From contig JAXISZ010000001.1 in NCBI GenBank assembly GCA_034680345.1, positions 124,001 to 188,000 on the forward strand: DNA of 64,000 nucleotides. The letters run 5' to 3'. Below are positions 8,234 through 18,050 of this stretch, piece by piece (the stretch's first letter is position 1; each line of letters begins with the position of its first letter). A program made the position numbers and the translations under genes. Under the pieces are notes generated by a model that had not been told where the DNA came from, searched no databases, and was given only the letters and a program-made list of their open reading frames with translations. This stretch comes from SXZD01 sp034680345 (lineage in GTDB: Bacteria; Pseudomonadota; Gammaproteobacteria; Burkholderiales; Burkholderiaceae_B).

Positions 8234-11200
8234 CTACAACACTTGAAGAGCAACGTAATCACTGTGAGAGGAGTCGCTCAAATCATGCACCCCTCCATTA
8301 TCTAATCCTATGATAGCATGACCAGAGGAAGAAAGTGAGGCGGATAAATATCCATCAACCTTCCAACCTGAAGGTGTACCATTACTGTTAGTACCTAACC
8401 CAGAACCATTAAATGCGTCCCAAATGGCTAAAAAGCCATCATAACTACTATTAAACTCACTACTGCTATTTATTGCTGTTCCATTCGAAAAATAATGACT
8501 GCCTGATGATGGCAGGGCCCCTCCCAATACCGGTAGCGCAACTTTCACACCATTAAGCGTAGCATACCGGTAAGAATCATCGGTATTGCTATCAGAATCT
8601 AAAGTGGTGTAGTCGCTTGCATACCGAAAAATAGTGTCTAATACATCATGGTTTGTGTAATCGACCCCACCATTCAGGCTACCAGAATTCGCATTTGACC
8701 CATCGCCTGACCGATCCCAATAATAGTACCAACTACCTTCAACTTGAACACCATGAATTAACTTACCGTAAGTACCCAAATCAATCACCGATTGGCCTGC
8801 CAGTGATTGGGTGACAGAAACTGTTTGATTCAGCTTATTTAAGTTCCCTGCTTTATCTGCTGTATATAAATTATAATTCCCAGACACCAAACCTGATAAG
8901 GATAAATCAGTGGCAGCTTCAGTTGTCGAAATTGAAATATTATCAATTCCCCAAGATTCGCTATTTAAAGCCTCATCCAATTTTGAACCGAACCCCAATT
9001 TAACACCACCACTTGCATCCAGTACTGTTTTTAAAGAATATCTATGGGCCTTTTCAACGTAAACTGTAGATGATCCATTATTGTTTTGATTTGAAAGGTC
9101 ACCCAAAGATAAACCACCATCGGCATTGTCAATAACAGAAGAATATTGACTGACTGCATATACCTGATTATCCGTTTCTACATCGTTAATAAATACTTTA
9201 AACAATTCACCGTCCCAACTGTCAATCTCGTACATATCAAACTCAATTTCCACTTCTTTTCCGGCGTTACTGGCGCCAAAATTATATTGTTTTGACACCA
9301 CCTGATTTCCTGTGTTGTCTGTAAATCTTCCAAGAAAACCATTCATTGGTGAGCCTAAAACTGTGGGTGAAGACACACTGCCATAAGTTGCCGTGCTACT
9401 CCAGCCCGCGGTTGAAGTTAAAAAATCTTCATTCGATAAAACTGTACGGTGCGTATTCAACCCAACAGAATTCCATTGGTCATCGGCTTGATTAAGAATG
9501 CTTGACAAATTAGTAACACTAACTGACGAATTAACCAGATAAGCACTTCCCAGTTCACTGCTATTTACTTTTAATGACTGTGAAGTAAATAAATTAATTT
9601 GATTAAGTAAAGCGCTGCCATCCCATTCAACAACGTAGACAAAATTATTTGTCGAACCCGAGCTGTGAATATCATCCCAGAAATATGCTGACGAAAAATA
9701 TGAAAACACATAATCTTGTGTACTAATTGCACCGTTAGGTTCACCTGACATCCAAGAATTATAATTCCCACCAAGCACAGTACCATTGGCCCAACCACTC
9801 CAAAACTTATAGCCATAATTGGGACCATAGTACCAGTACCATTCACCCTCAGTGACTTTATCACTGCCCCCTAACCAATAAGACGCACCAACAAGATTAG
9901 AAACTATTGTCTTTTCAGCAGCAGAATTAATGTGAACAAGGTGGCCACGAGCGTCATTTAAGAAAGTATTGTAGGCAGTGGTATTGGCTGTTTCCCAGTT
10001 TGCTACAGAACTAACCACCTTATAAAAAGAACCTATTGTATAGTCGTATATAACATCGCTATTGTTAGCCAAAATGGTTTTTACTCTATCAATTTGAGCC
10101 AATGGTGCTGTTGTATCAACTACGATAGACGCAAAATTTTTTGCTGTAACCGTTATTGTTGAACTTGGCGAAATTTGCCTCACTTGTATCTGTTGTTCTG
10201 CATAATCGCCTACTGCTAGATTAAAACTACTTCCTGTACCGTTGATCCATGAAGATCCGCCATCAAGTGTATACTGCCACGTATTGCCGGTAATTAAGTC
10301 AGAAACATTAACAAGACCATTTGAAGTATAACCATCGGTTAAACTACTACCTGTATCCATCGCCAATGACAAAACAGAAAAAGACTGAGGCGGATCATAA
10401 ATATCAGTCACTGAAACTGATAAAGACTGGCTTACACTATTACCTGCCTGATCTGCAGCGATTACATTGATATTATAAATATGATTTGCATCGTCATCAT
10501 TGGCAGCCTCATAATCAGGACTCGCAATAAATGTAATAGCGCCGTTGCTGGGATTGATATTAAATTGATCTGCATCTACACCATCCAAAGAATACGCTAC
10601 ATTGCCTGCCGAATCTGAAGCTGCAGCAGTATATAAAGTATATTCTGTAGAAACATTCTCTGTTAGGCTGACTATTGTGCCATGGCTTGTAAAAACAGGC
10701 TGGACTGTATCAACTTGATAACTGCTATTTGACAATCCTATGCTATTGCTAATCACCGCTGCATTTCCAGCTCGATCTTTAATTGATGCACCGTTTAATG
10801 AAATAGCATTCGCATTGATGTGAATACCATCTGTATCATTTTGACCCGCTAATATGGTATATAAAAAATATAATGTATTACTGCCAGATCCAGAGGCGTA
10901 TATTGCATTAACGGTTGTATTTCCAATAGTCATTGCCAATTCAGGAAACCCCGTAACATCCACAACTTCTGTAAAACTAGCTGCCAAAGTGACTACATCC
11001 AAAGCATTTACTCTACCGTTTTGCGCCCCAGTTGCCGAAAAAATTGACAAACCACTTACTGTTGCTGCTGTTGTGTCAACAATCAGTGCTGCTGCATGAC
11101 TTCCAGTGGCACTTACATTACCAACTAAGTCAGTTTGATTAATTCTTACACTGCCTACTGCATAGGAACCCGCTGCTAAAGTAAAAGTACTTCCCGTTCC

Positions 11201-14200
11201 ACTGTTCCATGTATTACCTGTATTAAAACTGTACTGCCAATTTGATCCAGATTCCAAACCAAAAACGTTAACAACGCCGTTATTGGTTATACTGTCAACA
11301 TCACTTAAACCGGTATCTTGCACAAATAAAAATGTTGGTGAATCGGGTAAAGCGGTATCCACTTTGTAAGATGAATGATCAGATAATTCAACATGATTCA
11401 AATTACCATTATTACCCGCTTGATCCCTAATACTTGACATATTCATCACCAAAGGATTGCTAGGTATACTGATTCCGTTTGCATCATTTTGACCAGATTG
11501 TATTGTGTAGGTGAATAATAAAACCTGCCCTCCACTTCCAGAAAAATACTGTGCTTGAACTGTATCGCTGCCAATATTGATACTAAGCTCTGGAACACCT
11601 GATACAGTGACTGTTTCATTAAAACTTGCCGCAATAGTCAACACATCACCCGTGTTTAAAGTATCATAACTTGCACCATTGGCTTGATGAAATGCAATTA
11701 AACTTAAGGCATAAGGTGTTGTATCTATAATTACAGTTTTACTCAATACACCAATTTGACTAACATTACCTACAGCATCGGTTTGCCTAGCCAGAATTAC
11801 ACTAGAAGCATATGCACTACCAGACAATGTAAACGAAGTTCCTGTTCCTGTTAACCAAACTTGGCCCTCATTTAAAGAGTATTGCCATTTAGCACCCAAT
11901 TCTAAACCACTGACAATAACGCTATGATTTGTCGTGATACCGTCACTATCACTACTGCCTGTATCAAGCGCCAAATCAATTGTAGGTGCTGCTGCAGCTT
12001 CAGAATCCACTCTAAAATTAATATTATTTACTAAAGCGCTATGCGTTAAATTAGAAGCTATCCCCGTTAAAACAGATTGAATTTTCCCACCATTTAATGC
12101 CAATGAATTTGCCTTTAGAGCAACACCATCGATATCTGTCAATCCTGCTGGTAATAGGCAATTAAAACGCACCGTATTGCTCCCTGTACCACTCACATAA
12201 AAAGCAGAAACCTCTGTGGTGCCGATAATCAATTGAACACTGGGCTTAGCTAAACCATTGTAGAGTACACTTACGTTTTCACTGAAAACAAGGTCTACAA
12301 AAATGCTTTGGCCTTTTAAATAAAGTGAATTTACTTTTCCACCCACCAACTTTACTTCTGTAATATTCGGCATTGACATACTTATATTAAATTGACCAAT
12401 ATCAGGTAAGCTACGATTACCGTGAGCATCGATTGCAGTAGCGGTTAATTCAATGGGCCCACCACCCAAGGTAAATAAATGTGCTTTGGTCAAAGAATAA
12501 CTATTAACCAAACTATTGCCTGAATGTAGTACCTTTACACTTTTCCCTTGTGAATTGCTCAACACCACTTCTACTGTTTTTGCATCAGAAGCACTGACTT
12601 GATATAAAGGTTGACCAGACACATAATCTGCGTAACTGATTCCATCAGCTACTTGAGGCCCAAAATCTAAACTAGGTGCTCCTGGTGGAGTTGTATCAAT
12701 CATTACAGGGTTAGTAAAATAAAGTGCGGGATTAATCACCGCAGCATCATTACCAAATCGATCTTTAATTGTTGCCCCATTTAAATTCACCCCCCCTGAA
12801 GAAACCTCAATACCATCTGTGTCTGTGTCCCCTAGCCCCACTGTATATTTAAAACGCAAAGAATAACCATCTAAAGTTTGGCGATCAAATATCGCGGTCT
12901 TTACGGTGTTACCTACCTTTAAATTCAATGTTGGAGTTCCGGTTACTATGACACGCTCAGAGTATGAAACTAAAAATTCTAAAACCTGACCTGCCACTAA
13001 AGTTTGTAAATTACCCCCTGTTTCACCCACATACTTTGTCGAATATACACTTGGTCCAACGGCATCAATTTTAATAGCTGTTGAACTCAAAAAATTAACA
13101 ATAACTGCAGAGTTTCCAACAAAATCTTGAATTGTTCCACCATTTAAAGACAAAGCACTTGCTGGTATTTTAATACCAGACAAAGCCGTGTCCCCATTAG
13201 CAACAGTGTAAATAAACTTTAATGTATTAGTGCCAGAACCATCCACATAGCTGGCTTGCACTGGTGTTGTAGTGGCCAATTTTAACTGTAGTGTCGGACT
13301 CCCATTGACTTGAACCATTTCACTAAATACAACGCTGGCTGTAATTACTTTATCAACACCAACAGTGCCATCTACAGAATGAGTGGTGCTAATTTGAATT
13401 GAACTAATTTTTGGTTGTATGCCATCCACAGCAATACCAGGTAACAAACTTGAAAAGTTATAATTTAAATTTGCCGCAAAACCAGCAATATCTTTCACCG
13501 CCCCACTATTCATGTGCAACAGCGGAGAGCTATTAATTTGAAGAGCAGCAGATTCATCACGCACACCAATGGTGTAGACAAAGTTTATAGAATCAGTACC
13601 AGTGCCACTGTGATACTTTGCTTGAACTTGTTTCCCTGATAAATCCAATTTCAATGCACCAGAACTCGGAACCGTAACCGCCTCAGTAAATTGCATTGTT
13701 ACTGTTATCACATCGCCTTGACGCAAAATTGTTGGATTATCTATTCTGCTATGGTTCATGCTCAATGATTGAATTTGAGCAGCTTGGGCCGCAACTTTAT
13801 AGTTATAAAATTGCTGTTGTGAAAATGCTAGCTGAGTATTACTCAATGAAATAGAACTTACAATTCTATCGCGAACTCCTACAATCATTGGATTTTCTGG
13901 CAATGAAATCCCATCCGTATCAATTGCGCCTAAGGGAATAGTAGCTACAAACTTTACTGTTGATGATGCTAAACCACTAGGCACAGGACTGGCCTGAACT
14001 AAAGTACCACCAATATCTACCTTCAATTTTGGAAAACCCTCAACTCTAACAGGAGTTCCAAAATTAGCGTTAAATGTAATGGTTTGCCCAACATCTTTGG
14101 TAACCGCGTCGCCTACAGTCCATCCATCGATATCAATATTAAGTAAAGCATTATTTGTGCTTTCAACACGATATGAAGCATTATCACGGACCAAAGTATG

Positions 14201-15238
14201 CGTTAAAATTGCATTGTTATTTGCATAGTCTTTAATGCTTCCGCCATTTAAAACTATAGAATTTTCATTAATTGAAATCCCGTTAACATCACGCAACCCC
14301 GCACCTATTGTATAGGTAAAATACAAAGTACTTCGCCCTTTTACTGTACTGTTAACTTCATAATTAGCATATAAAATTTGATTATCTACTTTAAATCCCA
14401 ATTGCGGTATTCCAGTTACAACAACCTCTTCATTAAAACTAACAGCAAAAGTAACCACATCGTCTACACCTAAAGTAGAACGTTCAACACCAGTGGCACC
14501 GGTAATTCTGGGGGTTGAAGCTAATCTTGGGGCAACATTTTCAAGCGTAATTGTTTGGGATAAAACAGACACATTTCCAGCTTCATCGGCAAAATACATT
14601 CGATAAACTCTGCCAAGATCCAAACCACTTAAATCAAATTGATTAATTTGACTCGGATCACTTACCAGTAAAACTTTCTTTTGTGAAGCAGTTGCACTAC
14701 CAAAATGAAGAAAAGCTTTTTGATAATCCAACAAATACGCTGTGCCTAACTCATTTACTGAGAAACTCAAACTTTGTGCTACACCTTTTTTAATCGTACT
14801 ACCATAACGATTTGCATCATTACCATTTAAAGTAATAACCGAATTAATAGCATCAACTTTTAAAGGACTAACAAACTGATTGTTTGGTTCAAGTGTCAAT
14901 ACAACGCTTTCTTGAGCACCATTTTTAATGGATGCACCATTGGGTACGGTCAATGCAGTATTGGGCAAAGATATACCATCTGTATCAGACCAATTACTAC
15001 CAACCGTAAATCTGAATTTTAAAACATTTGAATTTTGAAATAAATTTGATGAGCCATTTAAATACATAGCCTGAAATATTTGACTACCAACTTGTAAATT
15101 CAACAGCGGGCGCCCTGTAACAAAAACAGCTTGGGAAAAACTAACATCTGCTGTAACAATAGAACCTCTTTTTAACCAACCTTGAGCATTAGCCATGATT
15201 GAGGAAAATTGTACGTTTGTAATAGCTGGATTAGCCAT
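8234..15238 (-). CDS. giant repeat surface adhesin with Ig-like, cadherin-like and C-type lectin domains
   Basis: The product is about 2,334 aa. In order it shows nine copies of a roughly 110–150 residue Ig-like repeat related to SwmB-type modules. Each copy reads like GDVVT..A.SF.E.V.VTG.P.L, then a strand YTI..G..D..GI, then LNG..I.D.AGN. Between later copies lie three WQYS.N.G..W..GTGS.F.L modules. A cadherin-like domain follows near residue 1520, then a C-type lectin domain near 1725–1870 with EPN and WDD calcium-site motifs, a jelly-roll-like region, and a C-terminal ~170 aa domain (SWYYYWDRSGDG…YVALQVL). I chose ATG 15238 because AGGCAGG lies six bases upstream; an in-frame TTG at 15256 has no such site. 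There is no Sec signal, no membrane anchor and no RTX nonapeptides. Secretion by a type I system is inferred; no transporter is in this window. Confidence 0.85.
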   Translation of the reverse strand: MANPAITNVQFSSIMANAQGWLKRGSIVTADVSFSQAVFVTGRPLLNLQVGSQIFQAMYLNGSSNLFQNSNVLKFRFTVGSNWSDTDGISLPNTALTVPNGASIKNGAQESVVLTLEPNNQFVSPLKVDAINSVITLNGNDANRYGSTIKKGVAQSLSFSVNELGTAYLLDYQKAFLHFGSATASQKKVLLVSDPSQINQFDLSGLDLGRVYRMYFADEAGNVSVLSQTITLENVAPRLASTPRITGATGVERSTLGVDDVVTFAVSFNEEVVVTGIPQLGFKVDNQILYANYEVNSTVKGRSTLYFTYTIGAGLRDVNGISINENSIVLNGGSIKDYANNNAILTHTLVRDNASYRVESTNNALLNIDIDGWTVGDAVTKDVGQTITFNANFGTPVRVEGFPKLKVDIGGTLVQASPVPSGLASSTVKFVATIPLGAIDTDGISLPENPMIVGVRDRIVSSISLSNTQLAFSQQQFYNYKVAAQAAQIQSLSMNHSRIDNPTILRQGDVITVTMQFTEAVTVPSSGALKLDLSGKQVQAKYHSGTGTDSINFVYTIGVRDESAALQINSSPLLHMNSGAVKDIAGFAANLNYNFSSLLPGIAVDGIQPKISSIQISTTHSVDGTVGVDKVITASVVFSEMVQVNGSPTLQLKLATTTPVQASYVDGSGTNTLKFIYTVANGDTALSGIKIPASALSLNGGTIQDFVGNSAVIVNFLSSTAIKIDAVGPSVYSTKYVGETGGNLQTLVAGQVLEFLVSYSERVIVTGTPTLNLKVGNTVKTAIFDRQTLDGYSLRFKYTVGLGDTDTDGIEVSSGGVNLNGATIKDRFGNDAAVINPALYFTNPVMIDTTPPGAPSLDFGPQVADGISYADYVSGQPLYQVSASDAKTVEVVLSNSQGKSVKVLHSGNSLVNSYSLTKAHLFTLGGGPIELTATAIDAHGNRSLPDIGQFNISMSMPNITEVKLVGGKVNSLYLKGQSIFVDLVFSENVSVLYNGLAKPSVQLIIGTTEVSAFYVSGTGSNTVRFNCLLPAGLTDIDGVALKANSLALNGGKIQSVLTGIASNLTHSALVNNINFRVDSEAAAAPTIDLALDTGSSDSDGITTNHSVIVSGLELGAKWQYSLNEGQVWLTGTGTSFTLSGSAYASSVILARQTDAVGNVSQIGVLSKTVIIDTTPYALSLIAFHQANGASYDTLNTGDVLTIAASFNETVTVSGVPELSINIGSDTVQAQYFSGSGGQVLLFTYTIQSGQNDANGISIPSNPLVMNMSSIRDQAGNNGNLNHVELSDHSSYKVDTALPDSPTFLFVQDTGLSDVDSITNNGVVNVFGLESGSNWQYSFNTGNTWNSGTGSTFTLAAGSYAVGSVRINQTDLVGNVSATGSHAAALIVDTTAATVSGLSIFSATGAQNGRVNALDVVTLAASFTEVVDVTGFPELAMTIGNTTVNAIYASGSGSNTLYFLYTILAGQNDTDGIHINANAISLNGASIKDRAGNAAVISNSIGLSNSSYQVDTVQPVFTSHGTIVSLTENVSTEYTLYTAAASDSAGNVAYSLDGVDADQFNINPSNGAITFIASPDYEAANDDDANHIYNINVIAADQAGNSVSQSLSVSVTDIYDPPQSFSVLSLAMDTGSSLTDGYTSNGLVNVSDLITGNTWQYTLDGGSSWINGTGSSFNLAVGDYAEQQIQVRQISPSSTITVTAKNFASIVVDTTAPLAQIDRVKTILANNSDVIYDYTIGSFYKVVSSVANWETANTTAYNTFLNDARGHLVHINSAAEKTIVSNLVGASYWLGGSDKVTEGEWYWYYGPNYGYKFWSGWANGTVLGGNYNSWMSGEPNGAISTQDYVFSYFSSAYFWDDIHSSGSTNNFVYVVEWDGSALLNQINLFTSQSLKVNSSELGSAYLVNSSVSVTNLSSILNQADDQWNSVGLNTHRTVLSNEDFLTSTAGWSSTATYGSVSSPTVLGSPMNGFLGRFTDNTGNQVVSKQYNFGASNAGKEVEIEFDMYEIDSWDGELFKVFINDVETDNQVYAVSQYSSVIDNADGGLSLGDLSNQNNNGSSTVYVEKAHRYSLKTVLDASGGVKLGFGSKLDEALNSESWGIDNISISTTEAATDLSLSGLVSGNYNLYTADKAGNLNKLNQTVSVTQSLAGQSVIDLGTYGKLIHGVQVEGSWYYYWDRSGDGSNANSGSLNGGVDYTNHDVLDTIFRYASDYTTLDSDSNTDDSYRYATLNGVKVALPVLGGALPSSGSHYFSNGTAINSSSEFNSSYDGFLAIWDAFNGSGLGTNSNGTPSGWKVDGYLSASLSSSGHAIIGLDNGGVHDLSDSSHSDYVALQVL

Positions 15239-15526
15239 AAAACACCTGCCTTCCAATGTTTAATTAATACAATTAATCAATATTTATATTTAAACACCCA
15301 GACAACCAATTGTGTTAATATGACTTAATATGAGATGAAAAAAAATACCCCATATGTGCGATACCTTAACGGGGTTAAATAGAATGTTTGATAACATTAA
15401 AAGTTATTTTTAATGTCTGGTTATTTTAAGTTGATTTAATCAGTGAAAAATACTATTTTAATTTTTGTATTGTTTTAATTGCTAAAACAATCAACAGTTG
15501 TGTTGTCAATTGCTACAGAGCTTAGA
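15239..15526 (-). promoter_or_regulatory. long AT-rich leader region upstream of the giant adhesin
   Basis: Between the maeB terminator and the adhesin start lie almost 290 very AT-rich bases with no coding frame I can support. They hold short direct repeats, such as TTAATATGA twice near 15315–15333. A ribosome-binding site AGGCAGG lies just before the adhesin ATG. A long untranslated leader or regulator sites would fit a large surface protein, but I see no specific operator. Confidence 0.3.
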
Positions 15527-15581
15527 TAAAAAAAGCTGCTTTGCTCATCAACTTAAATTTAAAATCAACAAGCAAAGCAAC
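15527..15581 (-). terminator. intrinsic terminator of maeB
   Basis: On the minus strand an 11-base-pair stem with one G·T pair (arms 15571–15581 and 15535–15545) encloses a 25-base AT-rich loop. It is followed by a run of seven T's and then ATC. It lies about 105 bases after the maeB stop and separates it from the adhesin gene. Confidence 0.7.
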
Positions 15582-15687
15582 TTCATAGGCAGCCCTTGCA
15601 AATGAAGCTGCTACAAATGAAAAAATTAAAGAGAAAAAATCCAAAAAACAAGCTATTGCATACAAAAAAGAAAAACCACAGTACCCA

Positions 15688-17991
15688 CTAAACCCGAATT
15701 GCATTGGCATCTAACACCGCAAGCGCTGTCATATTCACCAAACGCCTCACCGTGGCTGAAGGCGTCACAATATGCACGGGCCGTGCTGCGCCCAACAAAA
15801 CTGGACCAATTGCTATGCCATTACCGCAAGCTATTTTTAACAGGTTATACGCGATATTGGCTGAATCAATGTCTGGGCAAACCAAAAGGTTGGCTTCGCC
15901 TCGCAAAGTACTGGAAGGAAGAATTGTACGGCGCACAGACTCATCTATAGCGCAATCACCATGCATTTCGCCATCAATTTCTAACCACGGCGCCTGCTGA
16001 CGAACCAAAGGCAAAGCATCACGCATTTTAATAGCGGACGCAGCATTGCTTGTTCCAAAATTAGAGTGTGACAATAATGCGGCCCTAGGCTCAATGCCAA
16101 ATCGCTTCATTTCTTCGGCAGCTAAAATCGTAATTTCAGCAATCTGGTCAACCGTTGGATTCATATTGATATGGGTATCAACCAACACCACTTGTCTACC
16201 CTGCAATAATAATCCATTCATTGCGGCATAAACATTACAACCAAGTCTTCTGCCAATAACCTGATCAATGTAATTTAAATGCTGCGCAGTTGAACCGAAA
16301 GTGCCGCAAATCATGCCATCTGCATGGCCTTTATGCACCATCATAGCACCAATTAAAGTTAAACGACGGCGCATTTCTATTTTAGCGTATGGTTCGGTAA
16401 CCCCCTTGCGACAGGTCATTGCAAGATAAGTCATCCAGTAATCTTTATACCGCTCATCATACTCAGGGTTAACCAATTCAAAATCAATACCCTGCTTGAT
16501 GCGCAAACCAAAACGTTCAATACGTCGCTCAATGACTGCAGGACGCCCAATTAAAATAGGACGGGCAATGCCCTCATCAACAATCGTTTGTGTTGCACGC
16601 AACACCCGTTCATCTTCACCCTCAGCAAGAACAATTCGACATTTGTGATTGTATTTTACAGCGTTTTTTGCAATTGCAAAAATTGGCTTCATAAAATTGC
16701 CACTTTGATATACAAACTGCTGCAATTGGTCTGCATAAGCTGATAAATCAGCCATCGGACGCGTGGCCACGCCACAATCCATAGCCGCTTTTGCAACCGC
16801 TGGTGCAATACAAACAATGAGCCTCGGATCAAAAGGCTTTGGAATTAAATAATCACGCCCAAAACTCAAGTTTGCTGTTCGATAAGCATTGGCAACTACA
16901 TCAGATTGTTCTTTACGGGCAAGGTCTGCAACTGCGCGAACTGCCGCAATTTCCATTTCACGGGTGATGGTAGTGGCACCAACATCTAAAGCACCTCGAA
17001 AAATAAATGGAAAGCACAACACATTGTTAACTTGATTAGGATAATCAGTTCTTCCTGTACAAATGATAGCATCATCTCTAACCGCTTTTACTTCTTCTGG
17101 CAGAATTTCGGGCGTAGGATTGGCCAAAGCTAAAACCATTGGATTTTTGGCCATGCGCTGCACCATATCGGGCTTAAGCACACCACCAGCAGACAATCCC
17201 AGAAAAATATCGGCGCCATCAATGACATCAGACAAGGTACGCAAGTCGGTATTTTGTGCGAAACGGGCTTTTTCAAGGTCCATCAGCTCTGTTCTACCTT
17301 GGTAAACCACCCCAGATAAGTCAGTGACCCAAATGTTTTCAATCGGCAAACCCAAATCAACCAATAAATCAAGACAAGCCAAAGCTGCTGCACCAGCGCC
17401 AGAAACCACCATTTTGACCTGTTTAATGTCTTTATGAATAATTTCTAAGCCATTCAAAATAGCAGCGCCAACCACAATCGCTGTGCCGTGCTGATCGTCA
17501 TGAAAAACAGGTATTTTCATGCGCTCACGCAATTTACGTTCAACGTAAAAACAATCCGGTGCTTTGATATCCTCAAGATTAATACCACCAAAGGTGGGTT
17601 CTAATGAAGCGATAATCTCAACCAACTTATCTGGATCATTTTCATTAATTTCAAGGTCAAAAACGTCAATTCCAGCAAATTTTTTAAACAGTACGCCCTT
17701 GCCTTCCATCACTGGCTTGGCCGCCAAGGGACCAATTGCCCCTAAACCTAAGACGGCAGTACCATTGGTGATCACGCCCACCAAATTACCACGACTGGTG
17801 TAACGAAACGCCTTGTTTGGATCAGCTTCTATTTCTTCACAAGCGGCTGCAACCCCTGGAGAATACGCCAATGCCAAATCGCGTTGGTTTACTAAGCTTT
17901 TAGTAGGAACTACAGATATTTTGCCGGGATGAGGAAACTCATGGTATTCCAGCGCCGCAGCGCGCAAGCTAGGATCAAGCGGTTGAGCCAT
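15688..17991 (-). CDS. maeB: NADP-dependent malic enzyme fused to phosphotransacetylase domain (MaeB type)
   Basis: The enzyme decarboxylates malate to pyruvate with NADP+, linking the TCA cycle to gluconeogenic or biosynthetic precursors. Residues 1 to about 425 are the malic enzyme part: N-terminal YHEFPHPGKISV, the metal and substrate region VFHDDQHGTAIV near residue 160, and the dinucleotide fold VSGAGAAALACLDLL. Residues from about 430 to 767 are a phosphotransacetylase-like domain (IVLAEGEDERVLRA), which in E. coli MaeB is regulatory, sensing acetyl-CoA, rather than catalytic. The 767-aa length is that of the fused MaeB family. A TATAAT hexamer lies 30 bases upstream. Confidence 0.95.
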   Translation of the reverse strand: MAQPLDPSLRAAALEYHEFPHPGKISVVPTKSLVNQRDLALAYSPGVAAACEEIEADPNKAFRYTSRGNLVGVITNGTAVLGLGAIGPLAAKPVMEGKGVLFKKFAGIDVFDLEINENDPDKLVEIIASLEPTFGGINLEDIKAPDCFYVERKLRERMKIPVFHDDQHGTAIVVGAAILNGLEIIHKDIKQVKMVVSGAGAAALACLDLLVDLGLPIENIWVTDLSGVVYQGRTELMDLEKARFAQNTDLRTLSDVIDGADIFLGLSAGGVLKPDMVQRMAKNPMVLALANPTPEILPEEVKAVRDDAIICTGRTDYPNQVNNVLCFPFIFRGALDVGATTITREMEIAAVRAVADLARKEQSDVVANAYRTANLSFGRDYLIPKPFDPRLIVCIAPAVAKAAMDCGVATRPMADLSAYADQLQQFVYQSGNFMKPIFAIAKNAVKYNHKCRIVLAEGEDERVLRATQTIVDEGIARPILIGRPAVIERRIERFGLRIKQGIDFELVNPEYDERYKDYWMTYLAMTCRKGVTEPYAKIEMRRRLTLIGAMMVHKGHADGMICGTFGSTAQHLNYIDQVIGRRLGCNVYAAMNGLLLQGRQVVLVDTHINMNPTVDQIAEITILAAEEMKRFGIEPRAALLSHSNFGTSNAASAIKMRDALPLVRQQAPWLEIDGEMHGDCAIDESVRRTILPSSTLRGEANLLVCPDIDSANIAYNLLKIACGNGIAIGPVLLGAARPVHIVTPSATVRRLVNMTALAVLDANAIRV

Positions 17992-18020
17992 TTGAAAACA
18001 CTACTTAAGGTAAAACACGC

Positions 18021-18026
18021 ATTATA
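18021..18026 (-). promoter_or_regulatory. candidate -10 box for maeB
   Basis: The minus strand reads TATAAT here, 30 bases before the maeB ATG, in the gap between maeB and the upstream lytic transglycosylase gene. I found no convincing -35 box at 16–18 bases. The call rests on the perfect hexamer and position. Confidence 0.4.
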
Positions 18027-18050
18027 ATACCGTGACTCAAAGAACGTCTT

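Noticed and set aside
8234..15238. RTX toxin or RTX adhesin
   Set aside because: No GGxGxDxLx nonapeptide arrays were found; the repeats are Ig-like modules. Type I secretion remains possible but is not shown.
15522..15710. Short hydrophobic open frame on minus after maeB (62 codons)
   Set aside because: It overlaps the maeB 3' end and runs through the maeB terminator hairpin; no ribosome-binding site and no recognisable family. Hydrophobicity comes from reading A/T-rich terminator sequence.
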